Positions 1 through 5,886 of a DNA stretch of 5,886 bases are shown here, in pieces. The stretch's first letter is position 1, and each line of letters starts with the position of its first letter. The notes beneath the pieces are model-generated. The model was not told where the DNA came from. It saw only the letters and a program-made list of their open reading frames with translations, and made no database searches. The DNA is taken from contig JAFAAV010000084.1 of NCBI GenBank assembly GCA_023426375.1, positions 1-5,886 on the forward strand, in the 5' to 3' direction. The DNA is from Actinomycetes bacterium. GTDB taxonomy: Bacteria; Actinomycetota; Actinomycetes; Actinomycetales; Micrococcaceae. The position numbers and the translations under genes were made by a program.

Positions 1-245
1 GCGAACGCGAACGCCCGGGTGCCGCGCTCCACGGCCGCGAGCTGTTCCTCGAAGCCGCTGCGCGTGGGGTTCGAACCGCGGCTGTATTCGTAACCGCCGG
101 TGCGGAATTCGTTGACACCGTCCTGCACGAACGTGGAGGTCTGGTAGATGGGCGGGACCACGGCACCGGTGGTCGGATCGGGTTCCTGACCGGCGTGAAT
201 GGCGCGGGTGGCCAGGCCGGGGAGGGAGAAATCAGTGACGGTCAT
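1..245 (-). CDS. metB: Cystathionine gamma-synthase, N-terminal part (runs off left edge)
   Basis: This is the first 81 codons of a Cys/Met-metabolism PLP-dependent enzyme (fold type I); the rest lies outside the window. I translated it by hand because it is cut by the edge. The start reads MTVTDFSLPGLATRAIHAGQ, followed by PPIYQTSTF at about residues 31-39 and YEYSRGSNPTR at 52-62, where Y54 and R56 are the family's PLP-phosphate contacts supplied to the neighbouring subunit. The PLP lysine would lie further on, beyond the edge. MetB replaces the acyl group of O-acetyl- or O-succinylhomoserine with cysteine to give cystathionine, in the cytoplasm. The ATG at 243-245 is supported by AAGGA at 254-258, 8 bases upstream. 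It overlaps the end of metY by 14 bases. The sequence could also fit cystathionine gamma-lyase, which shares this N-terminus; the methionine operon setting favours the synthase. Confidence 0.85.
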   Translation of the reverse strand, partial: MTVTDFSLPGLATRAIHAGQEPDPTTGAVVPPIYQTSTFVQDGVNEFRTGGYEYSRGSNPTRSGFEEQLAAVERGTRAFAF

Positions 246-1557
246 GAATGGAATCCTTCGACTGGTGGGCTGAATCGCGGGTACTCGCCTCGGTGGCATC
301 CGCAATCACGGACAGCGCCTGGAACAGGTCTGCGGTGATGTCCGCGACGTCCTCGAGTCCCACGGTGAACCGCAGGGTCTGCTCGGTGATGCCGCTGGCC
401 TCGAACTGCTCGGGCGTCAGACGACAGTGCGTCATGCTGGCCGGATGGGCCACCAGGGTGCGCACGTCGCCGATGTTGGCCGCGAGCTTGATGAGACGCA
501 GCGAGTTCACGACCTGCTCGACCTGCTTGGGCGTACCGTTCAGATCGATCGAGAACACGCCGCCGGTGCCCCGGTAGCCGCCCTGGTCGTACAGCTCTTC
601 CTGCCGCGCGCCGCCGAAATGCGGGTGGTGCACGCGCGCTACGGCCGGGTGCCGGTTGAGGGTCGCCGCCAACGACGCCGCCGTGGCCGACTGCCGCTCG
701 ACGCGCACTCCCAGCGTGGAGATTCCCTGCAGGATCTCGTGCGCGGTGATGGCGGTCATGCACGGGCCCAGGTCGTTGAGGTACTTGCAGCGGGCCACAC
801 CCAACAATGCTCGCTTGGCGCCGTAGACCTCCACGGGGGAGCGGTTGCCCCAGCGGGGATGCGGAGTGGTGAGCCACGGCCAACGCTCCGGATCCTCGGT
901 CGGGTCGAAGGTGCCGGTGTCCACCAACAGCCCACCCAGGGGGCCGCCGTGACCAGACAGGTACTTGGTGGCCGAGTGGATCACCAGGTCAGCGCCGTGA
1001 TCACCGGGGGTGAACAGGTGCGGCGTGGCCACGGTATTGTCCACGATCACCACGGCACCGTTGCGGTGGGCGATGTCCGCAATGGCGGCCAGCTCCGGAA
1101 GGTCCGCGAGTGGGTTGGCAATCGACTCCAGGAAGAACACTCGAGTCTCCGGCGTGACCGCGGCTTCCCATTGCTCCGGGTACCGCGGATCGGCGAAGGT
1201 CACGGTCAATCCCGTCTCGGCCAGGGTGTCCGTGAGTAGATCCACGGTGCCGCCGTACAAGTGCGACGACGCCACCACGTGCCCGTTGACCGGTCCGGTC
1301 AGCGCGAGCAACGCCAGGGTCACCGCGGCCTGACCGGAGGAGGTGGCCACGGCGCACTCGGCCCGTTCCAGCTTGGTCACCGCGCTCTCCAACGCCGTGA
1401 CATTGGGGTTGCCGGTTCGGGCGTACGTGTAGCCAGCGGCGCGCTGCGCGAACACCGCGCGAGCGTCCGCCAGGGTGTTGAACGCGTACGCCGCACTGTG
1501 GTGGATGGGCGCCACGATGGGGCTACCCAGGGGTGCGGGTTTGGTCTGCTCGGTCAC
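232..1557 (-). CDS. metY: O-acetylhomoserine sulfhydrylase-type PLP enzyme (homocysteine synthase)
   Basis: A 441-residue cytoplasmic PLP enzyme of the Cys/Met-metabolism family, likely making homocysteine from O-acetylhomoserine and sulfide. Visible motifs: YTYARTGNPN (43-52; Y45 and R47 for PLP phosphate), SSGQAA (73-78), HLYGGT (99-104, Y101 stacking on PLP), VDNT with D173 (pyridine nitrogen), HSATK with the PLP lysine K198, and LRFTVGLED (396-404) with R397 as the likely substrate-carboxylate arginine. The segment around 213-240 (WPWLTTPHPRWGNRSP) is the insertion that separates sulfhydrylases from MetB. The start is GTG at 1555-1557, inside the metE stop (GTGA overlap), with GGGAG 6 bases upstream. 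Odd points: the N-terminus lacks the usual T-x-x-IHAG segment and begins almost at the PI-x-x-PI strand, and about 20 polar residues are added at the C-terminus. A related gamma-elimination or gamma-replacement activity cannot be excluded. Confidence 0.88.
   Translation of the reverse strand: MTEQTKPAPLGSPIVAPIHHSAAYAFNTLADARAVFAQRAAGYTYARTGNPNVTALESAVTKLERAECAVATSSGQAAVTLALLALTGPVNGHVVASSHLYGGTVDLLTDTLAETGLTVTFADPRYPEQWEAAVTPETRVFFLESIANPLADLPELAAIADIAHRNGAVVIVDNTVATPHLFTPGDHGADLVIHSATKYLSGHGGPLGGLLVDTGTFDPTEDPERWPWLTTPHPRWGNRSPVEVYGAKRALLGVARCKYLNDLGPCMTAITAHEILQGISTLGVRVERQSATAASLAATLNRHPAVARVHHPHFGGARQEELYDQGGYRGTGGVFSIDLNGTPKQVEQVVNSLRLIKLAANIGDVRTLVAHPASMTHCRLTPEQFEASGITEQTLRFTVGLEDVADITADLFQALSVIADATEASTRDSAHQSKDSIHDRH
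254..258 (-). promoter_or_regulatory. Ribosome binding site of metB inside the metY 3' end
   Basis: On the minus strand AAGGA lies 8 bases before the metB ATG and inside the last codons of metY. Because metB begins before metY ends, its translation is probably coupled to, or at least dependent on, ribosomes finishing metY. The site fixes the metB start at 245. Confidence 0.7.
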
Positions 1558-1568
1558 AGGAGGCTCCC
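1554..1568 (-). promoter_or_regulatory. metE/metY GTGA junction and metY ribosome binding site
   Basis: The metE stop TGA (1554-1556) and the metY start GTG (1555-1557) share GTGA. GGGAG at 1564-1568 sits 6 bases before the GTG, within the last metE codons. This is a standard arrangement for translational coupling and supports the unusual GTG start. Confidence 0.75.
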
Positions 1569-3995
1569 TTCGGATGCGCGAGCGAGGGTCTCGGCGGGGG
1601 TGGCCGCTGGTGCGGACGCGGCGTCGTCGTGGGTGGAATCATTGGCCAGTTCGGCACGTACGGTGACGGCTGCGGCGACCAGGCGATCGAGGGCGGCCTC
1701 GGTCTCGGGCCAGCCGCGGGTCTTCAGACCGCAGTCGGGGTTGACCCATACGCGGTCCGCGCCGATCTGGGTGGCAGCGTGGCGCACCCGCTGGGCGACC
1801 TCGTCGAAGGTGGGCACGCGCGGGGAGTGGATGTCCCACACGCCGGGGCCCACGTCACGCGGGAAGTCCCCGGCGGCCAGGCCGTCCACGATGCCCGAAC
1901 CCGACCGCGAGGCCTCCAGCGTGGTGACGTCAGCGTCCAGGCCGTCGATCGCGTCCAGCACGGTCTCGAACTCGGAATAGCACAGGTGCGTGTGGATCTG
2001 GGTTGCGGTCTGCGCGCCGCCGGTGGCCAGGCGGAACGAACCGACGGACCAGTCCAAGTAATCCGGGCGGTCGGCCAGCTTGAGCGGCAACAGCTCCCGC
2101 AGCGCGGGCTCGTCCACCTGGATGACGGCGGTTCCGGCGGCCTCGAGATCGGCGATCTCATCGCGCAGCGCCAGGGCGACCTGGTCGGCGACCTCGCGGG
2201 CCGGAGCGTCGTCGCGCACGAAGGACCACGCCAGGATGGTCACCGGACCGGTCAGCATGCCCTTGACCGGGCGATCCGTCAGCGACGCCGCATAACCGGT
2301 CCAATCCACCGTGATGGGCGCGGGACGGGAGACGTCACCGAAAAGGATGGACGGGCGCGTGCACCGCGAACCGTAGGACTGCACCCACCCGTGCTGGGTG
2401 GTCACGAAGCCGTCCAGGCCCTCCGCGAAGTACTGCACCATGTCGTTGCGCTCCGGCTCGCCGTGCACCAGAACATCCAGGCCGAGCTCTTCCTGCTTGC
2501 GCACGGTCTGGGCGATTTCGGCCCGAATCTTCTCCGTGTACTGGGCTTGGTCGATGCGACCGGCGCGGAAATCGGCGCGCGTGGTGCGGATGCCCGAGGT
2601 CTGCGGGAACGATCCGATGGTCGTGGTGGGCAGAGGCGGGAGGTTCAGGCGCTGGGCCTGCGCGGTGCGACGCTCGTCCGCGGACGCGCGCTCGCGGTCC
2701 TGCTGCTGCACGGCCGCGGTTCGGGCACGCACCTCCTTGCGGTTGGTAGCCGGGTGAGCGGCGCGGCGGGAACGAATCTGTGCGTCCTTGCCGAGCTCTT
2801 GCGCCACGGTGGACCAGCCCTCGACCAATCCACGGGACAGCGTGACGACCTCCGCGACCTTCTGATCAGCGAACGCCACCCATTCCTTGACGTCCGGGTC
2901 GAGGGCGGTTTCGCGCTCCACATCGTGCGGGACGTGCAGCAACGGGGTCGCGGTGCCCACGGTCACGGGGCCGCGCGCGGCATCCTTGAGCCGGCCCAGG
3001 GTTTCCGAAGCCTTCTCCAGATCGGTGCGCCACACGGTACGACCGCCGACGACGCCGCCCACGAGCGGGCGCCCGCCCCACGCCTCGAGCGCGGCGGCAC
3101 CGGGTTCAGCACCGCGGTCCAGATCGATGGCCAGGGCCTCGATGTCGGTGGCAGCCAGAGCGAGCTGAGCGTCTTCACCCGCATCCCCGTAGCCCACGGC
3201 GACCAGGATGTCGGGGCGGTTCGAGGGGAAGCTCAGGCGGGTGTAGGCCTTGGTCAGGGCGTCGATGATGGTGTCGCGGGGGACGTCCCAGCCTTCTGCC
3301 GCCAGGGCGTGCTCGTCCAGTTCGACCCACGGGATGCCGGCGTCCTTGAGCGCGGTGAGCAGCTGGATGTAGAGGTCCACCACGTCGTTGAGTCGGTCGA
3401 AGGGCTGGGTGCCCGGGGCGTCCGTGGTTTCCGGGCGGGCCAGCAGCAACAGGGTCACGGGGCCGACCAGCACCGGGCGGGTGATGGCACCGGTGGTGTC
3501 ACGGGCGGTCACGAAGCGTTCGATCAGGCTCTCCGGGTGCGCGGACAGCGGGGTATCGGGGCCGATCTCGGGAACGTAGTAGTGGTAGTTGGTGTCGAAC
3601 CACTTGGTCATCTCCAGCGGCTCCAGGCGATCGGTTCCACGGGACAGCGCGGTGATCAGCTCGATGCCCTGCGCGGTGTCCGGAGCGGCGGGGCGGAAAC
3701 CGTCCGCGCGGAAGCGGGCCGGGACCGCGCCCAGGGCCAGTGCGGTGTCCAGCGTCTGGTCCACGGCGAACGTGTCAGCGGGGATGGCGGCGGCGTCGGT
3801 GAGACCGAGGTCGCTGAGGTGGCGAACGGTGCGCTCGCGTAACTGAGCGAGCGTGTCCAGAACGGACTGCGCGGGGTTCTCCGCGGGCTTGGACCAGTAG
3901 GCCTCCAAGGCTTTCTTGAGTTCTCGGTTGGGGCCGATCCGGGGGTAACCCAGGATGGTAGCGGCGGGGAACGAGGGCTTGGAAATAGCAGTCAT
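1554..3995 (-). CDS. metE: Cobalamin-independent methionine synthase
   Basis: An 813-residue 5-methyltetrahydropteroyltriglutamate--homocysteine methyltransferase, which transfers the methyl group from methyl-folate to homocysteine without B12. It has the two-barrel layout of MetE. The N-terminal barrel (about 10-400) starts with TILGYPRIGPNRELKKALE and holds EMTKWFDTNYHY (128-139). A charged linker spans about 405-450, and the catalytic barrel starts at TTTIGSFPQT (457-466). Zinc ligands align with E. coli H641, C643, E665 and C726 as H670 and C672 (HTHLCYS), E694 (TTLEASRS) and C755 (NPDCGLKTR), with matching spacing. VDEPALRE (627-634) and DIHSPRVP (721-728, H723 the likely acid/base histidine) are also intact. 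E. coli MetE has 753 residues; here about 30 extra Ala/Thr/Ser-rich residues follow position 782. The ATG at 3993-3995 has AGGAG 8 bases upstream. It lies between metF and metY and ends inside the metY start. Confidence 0.97.
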   Translation of the reverse strand: MTAISKPSFPAATILGYPRIGPNRELKKALEAYWSKPAENPAQSVLDTLAQLRERTVRHLSDLGLTDAAAIPADTFAVDQTLDTALALGAVPARFRADGFRPAAPDTAQGIELITALSRGTDRLEPLEMTKWFDTNYHYYVPEIGPDTPLSAHPESLIERFVTARDTTGAITRPVLVGPVTLLLLARPETTDAPGTQPFDRLNDVVDLYIQLLTALKDAGIPWVELDEHALAAEGWDVPRDTIIDALTKAYTRLSFPSNRPDILVAVGYGDAGEDAQLALAATDIEALAIDLDRGAEPGAAALEAWGGRPLVGGVVGGRTVWRTDLEKASETLGRLKDAARGPVTVGTATPLLHVPHDVERETALDPDVKEWVAFADQKVAEVVTLSRGLVEGWSTVAQELGKDAQIRSRRAAHPATNRKEVRARTAAVQQQDRERASADERRTAQAQRLNLPPLPTTTIGSFPQTSGIRTTRADFRAGRIDQAQYTEKIRAEIAQTVRKQEELGLDVLVHGEPERNDMVQYFAEGLDGFVTTQHGWVQSYGSRCTRPSILFGDVSRPAPITVDWTGYAASLTDRPVKGMLTGPVTILAWSFVRDDAPAREVADQVALALRDEIADLEAAGTAVIQVDEPALRELLPLKLADRPDYLDWSVGSFRLATGGAQTATQIHTHLCYSEFETVLDAIDGLDADVTTLEASRSGSGIVDGLAAGDFPRDVGPGVWDIHSPRVPTFDEVAQRVRHAATQIGADRVWVNPDCGLKTRGWPETEAALDRLVAAAVTVRAELANDSTHDDAASAPAATPAETLARASEGSLL

Positions 3996-4003
3996 TTGGG
4001 GTG

Positions 4004-4008
4004 CTCCT
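4004..4008 (-). promoter_or_regulatory. Ribosome binding site of metE
   Basis: AGGAG on the minus strand, 8 bases before the ATG at 3995, supports the chosen metE start. No SD-masking hairpin as obvious as the one before metF is seen here, so metE translation looks independently initiated rather than riboswitch-gated. Confidence 0.75.
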
Positions 4009-4037
4009 GAGGATAAAAGGGTGTGAAATGGGAAGCC

Positions 4038-4054
4038 ACGGTCGCTGTGACCGT
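4038..4054 (-). other. Small hairpin in the metF-metE spacer
   Basis: A perfect 6-bp inverted repeat (ACGGTC / GACCGT) with a 5-base loop lies in the 131-base spacer between metF and metE. It has no U run behind it, so it is not a convincing intrinsic terminator. It could be an mRNA-processing or stability element, or chance in GC-rich DNA. The rest of the spacer (3996-4126) shows no gene, no clear promoter and no cobalamin-riboswitch core. Confidence 0.35.
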
Positions 4055-4120
4055 TGCGAAAAGGTTCTGTCGGAAGGGAAGTGCAGGTGCTGCCGTGACC
4101 GTGGTGCGGCCACTGACGGG

Positions 4121-4137
4121 CGGCGGTCAGGCCGCCG
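4121..4137 (-). other. GC-rich hairpin straddling the metF stop codon
   Basis: A 6-bp stem (CGGCGG pairing with CCGCCG) with a 5-base loop spans the metF TGA at 4127-4129. No U run follows it in the direction of transcription, so it probably does not terminate transcription. It might slow exonuclease decay of the metF part of the mRNA. Weakly supported. Confidence 0.25.
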
Positions 4138-5122
4138 ACGAACTCCCACGGAACTCGCGGGCGGCATCGCGCACCCGGAGATGATCAAGGATGGCCAGTG
4201 GGGCGTCCGGCCGGTTGAACGTGAACAAGTGCAGACCCGGGCAACCGAAGTCCAGCAGCTCATCGATCAAGGTGAGCGTTGCCGCAATGCCCCTGCGGCG
4301 CAGTTCGGACGGATTGTCCGTATCCAGGAAGTTGGTGATCCGCTCGGGGATCGGTACGCCGGTCAGCTCGGTCATTCGGCCTAGGCGCTTGATGTCGGTC
4401 AGCGGAACCAGGCCGGCGATGATCGGAATGTGGATGCCCTCCGAGCGCGCACGCTCCAGGAACCGCACGTAGTCCTGGGCGTCGTAGAGCACCTGGGTGA
4501 TTGCGTAATCCGCTCCCGCCTCCTGCTTGTCCCACAGCGCGGCGAGGTCTGCTTCGAAATCGCGGCCCTTGGCGGCCACGGGGTAACAGGCAACTGACAC
4601 CGAGACCGGCCTTTTTCCGGGGCGCTCGCACGCGCCGAACTTCCGTTCCTCGACCTCGCGGATCAGCTCGACAAGTTGCGATGCTCGGTGGAAACCACCC
4701 GGGTGGGTCACCCACTCGCCGCCGCCCACGGGCGGATCGCCGCGCAGGGCGAGAAGGTCGCGAACGCCGTCGTCAAGTAAATCTTCGACGGCGCGCTCCA
4801 AGCCCGCGCGATCGGTGCCACCGCACGTCAAGTGCGCCACTGCGGGGGTCTTGGTCTGCTTGAGCAGGTGCCGCAGTGTCTCGCGGGAGACCCCGTTGGT
4901 GCCGGAATGCCCGTGGGTGACCGAGAAGAAGTCCGGGCCGGCTGCGGCCATGGTGTCGATGTTGCGCCACACGGCCTCAGGATCGCGGGTGGGGTGCGGC
5001 GGGAACACCTCGAACGAGATCAGGGATTCGCGGCGCGGCCTGCGCACCAGCCACGACGTTCCCGTGGGTGGCCCCGTAGCGACGGTCTGCTCCGAGACCT
5101 GGGGTGGGGACAGGGCGGGCAT
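4127..5122 (-). CDS. metF: 5,10-methylenetetrahydrofolate reductase
   Basis: A 331-residue FAD-dependent cytoplasmic enzyme that reduces 5,10-methylene-tetrahydrofolate to 5-methyl-tetrahydrofolate, the methyl donor used by MetE next door. The length fits bacterial MetF (about 300) with a loose N-terminal extension of roughly 30 residues. Family signatures run in order: SFEVFPP (36-42; E38 matches the catalytic E28 of E. coli), FSVTHG (66-71), AHLTC (96-100), ALRGDPP (125-131; D129 matches the folate-binding Asp), KQEAGAD (199-205), Q210 in TQVLYDAQDY, PIIAGLVP (233-240) and GLHLFTFNR (296-304). The ATG at 5120-5122 is fixed by GGAGGT at 5129-5134, 6 bases upstream, at the base of a strong hairpin. 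It is the first gene after the SAM-sensing leader and so the first target of that control. Confidence 0.96.
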   Translation of the reverse strand: MPALSPPQVSEQTVATGPPTGTSWLVRRPRRESLISFEVFPPHPTRDPEAVWRNIDTMAAAGPDFFSVTHGHSGTNGVSRETLRHLLKQTKTPAVAHLTCGGTDRAGLERAVEDLLDDGVRDLLALRGDPPVGGGEWVTHPGGFHRASQLVELIREVEERKFGACERPGKRPVSVSVACYPVAAKGRDFEADLAALWDKQEAGADYAITQVLYDAQDYVRFLERARSEGIHIPIIAGLVPLTDIKRLGRMTELTGVPIPERITNFLDTDNPSELRRRGIAATLTLIDELLDFGCPGLHLFTFNRPDAPLAILDHLRVRDAAREFRGSSSAA

Positions 5123-5156
5123 AAAAATACCTCCGGCGGTTCGGGACGCCGGAGGT
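5123..5156 (-). terminator. Riboswitch expression platform: terminator hairpin that also masks the metF SD
   Basis: A perfect 10-bp stem (ACCTCCGGCG / CGCCGGAGGT; arms 5147-5156 and 5129-5138) with an 8-base loop is followed by A and five U residues that end exactly at the metF ATG. The 3' arm contains GGAGGT, the metF Shine-Dalgarno sequence. Folding would therefore both resemble an intrinsic terminator and hide the ribosome site. The U run is short (five), so sequestration may be the stronger effect. What I see is the repeat and its position; the regulatory action is inferred. Confidence 0.75.
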
Positions 5157-5163
5157 TACTCCG
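5150..5163 (-). promoter_or_regulatory. Candidate anti-sequestor hairpin
   Basis: CGGAG (5159-5163) can pair with CTCCG (5150-5154) around a TAAC loop. This 5-bp hairpin uses half of the 5' arm of the downstream SD-masking stem, so the two cannot form together. It is weaker than the 10-bp stem but is transcribed first, so it could act kinetically. It also touches the 3' end of the aptamer, which offers a link to SAM binding. This is inference from base pairing only. Confidence 0.4.
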
Positions 5164-5283
5164 TGCGCCGTACTTGCTCGCCGTGCGGGTGCGCGGCGGC
5201 CGGATCGTCATCTGGGGCACCCCGCTACGTGCTGGAGGGTTGCCGCCCGGTTAGCCAGAGCTTTACACCGGGACTCATGATCC
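5161..5283 (-). promoter_or_regulatory. SAM-IV-type S-adenosylmethionine riboswitch aptamer
   Basis: The leader shares with the SAM-IV class the order of its core: CATGAG after P1, a P2 stem, CGGCAACCCTCC, GGGGTGCCCC, a 3' hairpin and GCAAG. Pairings seen: P1 GGATC (5279-5283) with GATCC (5202-5206); P2 CCCGGT (5267-5272) with ACCGGG (5246-5251); a P2-loop pseudoknot TCTGG (5255-5259) with CCAGA (5211-5215); a 3' hairpin at 5180-5197 (7 bp with one C-A mismatch); and a 4-bp P3-loop pseudoknot CGTA (5226-5229) with TACG (5169-5172) directly after GCAAG. The 3' hairpin and second pseudoknot favour SAM-IV over plain SAM-I. The class is known to lower expression of sulfur/methionine genes when SAM is abundant. 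It lies just ahead of metF and likely controls metF-metE-metY-metB. The exact 3' limit is uncertain. Confidence 0.9.
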
Positions 5284-5297
5284 TTGTTGCGAGAGAC

Positions 5298-5328
5298 ATT
5301 AGCACACGGTTTTGGCGGCGCACGTCAC
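5298..5328 (-). promoter_or_regulatory. Candidate promoter of the met operon
   Basis: An extended -10 motif reads TGT-GCTAAT (GCTAAT at 5298-5303, TGT at 5304-5306). A weak -35 match GTGACG lies at 5323-5328, with a rather long 19-base spacing. Transcription would start near 5290, a few bases before the P1 stem of the riboswitch, which fits a leader of about 165-170 bases. The motif match is moderate; its placement between the upstream gene and the aptamer is the better support. Confidence 0.45.
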
Positions 5329-5347
5329 ACTCCGGAAGCGGAACGGG

Positions 5348-5886
5348 TCAGTCGGTGCTCGTTGTCGGGGCTGTGCCGGCCCGTTCAAGACTGGTCTGCC
5401 AGACGTCTTGTCGCAGGTCAGAGGAATTACTCAGGGGCGAGCTCTTGCGAGCTTCTCGTGCTGCGACGTAACAACCCATGAGGGATTCAGCCTCCGGGGA
5501 CGTGGCTAGCCACGCGAGGTTTTCGGCCGAGGTCTTGACCAGATTGGCGCCGGGAATCCGAGCGATCAAGGGCGCCAGTGTCGAGTAAATCTTCTGCACG
5601 ACGCGGGGATAATTTCGAGCCAGACCGGTGTCCGGCATGAGGCCGGGATCGAAACTTGCGGCCCTCACACCCCGGCTCCGCCACGTTCGGTCGATCTCGT
5701 AAGCCATGGCGATACATGCGAGTTTCGAGCTCGAATAACGCACCAGACCGTTGTCCTTGGCGTTGGGCTCGGGCTCCGGAGGGCTCAAGAGTTCGTTCAT
5801 GCTCGACCAGCGCGCACCCGGAAAACCGAAGGCCCGGAGCCCGCCGCGGTGGGTTTCACTGCCCAAGGTGATCACCCTGGAGCCCG
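5348..5886 (-). CDS. Short-chain dehydrogenase/reductase, C-terminal part (start beyond right edge)
   Basis: The last 178 or so residues of an SDR-family NAD(P)-dependent oxidoreductase, open through the right edge and ending with TGA at 5348-5350. The visible part begins GSRVITLGSETH, the beta-5 strand with the catalytic serine region. It then has the active-site Y-S-S-S-K motif (about visible residues 50-54) and FDPGLMPDTGLAR, the PG motif after beta-6, whose form resembles retinol dehydrogenase or protochlorophyllide-reductase-like SDRs. The coenzyme-binding Gly-rich loop and NNAG motif would lie outside the window. The GTG near 5875 is within the domain and is not the real start. Substrate cannot be told. 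It is on the same strand as the met operon but is separated by a promoter and riboswitch, so it is probably not part of it. No clear terminator is seen after its stop. Confidence 0.85.
   Translation of the reverse strand, partial: GSRVITLGSETHRGGLRAFGFPGARWSSMNELLSPPEPEPNAKDNGLVRYSSSKLACIAMAYEIDRTWRSRGVRAASFDPGLMPDTGLARNYPRVVQKIYSTLAPLIARIPGANLVKTSAENLAWLATSPEAESLMGCYVAAREARKSSPLSNSSDLRQDVWQTSLERAGTAPTTSTD

Noticed and set aside
427..1239. Plus-strand open frame opposite metY
   Set aside because: Low-complexity Arg/Gly/His-rich translation; the opposite strand encodes a complete PLP enzyme with an intact active site.
1533..3842. A very long plus-strand open frame (769 codons) opposite metE
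   Set aside because: It is a mirror of metE in GC-rich DNA. Its translation is Gly/Arg/Val/His-rich without recognisable motifs, while the minus-strand frame has all MetE catalytic residues.
4038..4054. Intrinsic terminator between metF and metE
   Set aside because: The stem is only 6 bp and no U run follows it, so read-through from metF into metE is expected.
5225..5278. A 17-codon upstream open frame starting at the ATG in the aptamer's CATGAG
   Set aside because: That ATG is part of the conserved riboswitch core, the AAGGA before it is only about 2 bases away, and the frame runs through paired aptamer elements. A leader peptide is not needed to explain the sequence.
4815..5471. Plus-strand open frame crossing metF, the leader and the SDR gene
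   Set aside because: It runs across three independently supported minus-strand features and has no family motif or convincing ribosome site.
5348..5875. A complete 175-residue gene starting at GTG 5875
   Set aside because: The frame continues without a stop to the window edge, and SDR proteins need an N-terminal Rossmann half that must lie upstream, so this is the C-terminal part of a longer gene.

Overview
The window is a high-GC stretch that reads almost entirely on the minus strand. It looks like a chromosomal segment from an actinobacterium: GC-rich codons, a cobalamin-independent methionine synthase, and a leader that matches the SAM-IV riboswitch class, which is known mainly from Actinomycetales. 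I cannot name the genus from sequence alone. No mobile element, CRISPR array, tRNA or rRNA was seen.

Layout in the direction of transcription (right to left). At the right edge is the C-terminal part of a short-chain dehydrogenase/reductase (5348-5886, start outside the window). A 225-base gap follows, holding a likely promoter (about 5298-5328), a SAM-IV-type aptamer (about 5161-5283) and a strong hairpin directly against the next start codon (5123-5156). Then come metF (4127-5122), a 131-base spacer, metE (1554-3995), metY (232-1557) and the start of metB (1-245, running off the left edge). The last three genes are tightly joined: metE and metY share GTGA, and metY and metB overlap by 14 bases.

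Together these form a methionine biosynthesis operon. MetY (direct sulfhydrylation) and MetB (first step of transsulfuration) are two routes from activated homoserine toward homocysteine. MetF makes 5-methyl-tetrahydrofolate. MetE uses that methyl group, without vitamin B12, to turn homocysteine into methionine, the precursor of SAM. A SAM-sensing leader at the head gives end-product feedback over the whole set.

The most interesting part is the leader. Its expression platform appears to be one 10-bp hairpin whose 3' arm contains the metF Shine-Dalgarno sequence, and which is followed by a U run ending exactly at the metF ATG. The same hairpin could therefore act as an intrinsic terminator, as a ribosome-site sequestering stem, or as both. 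The rest is well-explained core metabolism, and I see no evidence for a wholly new system.
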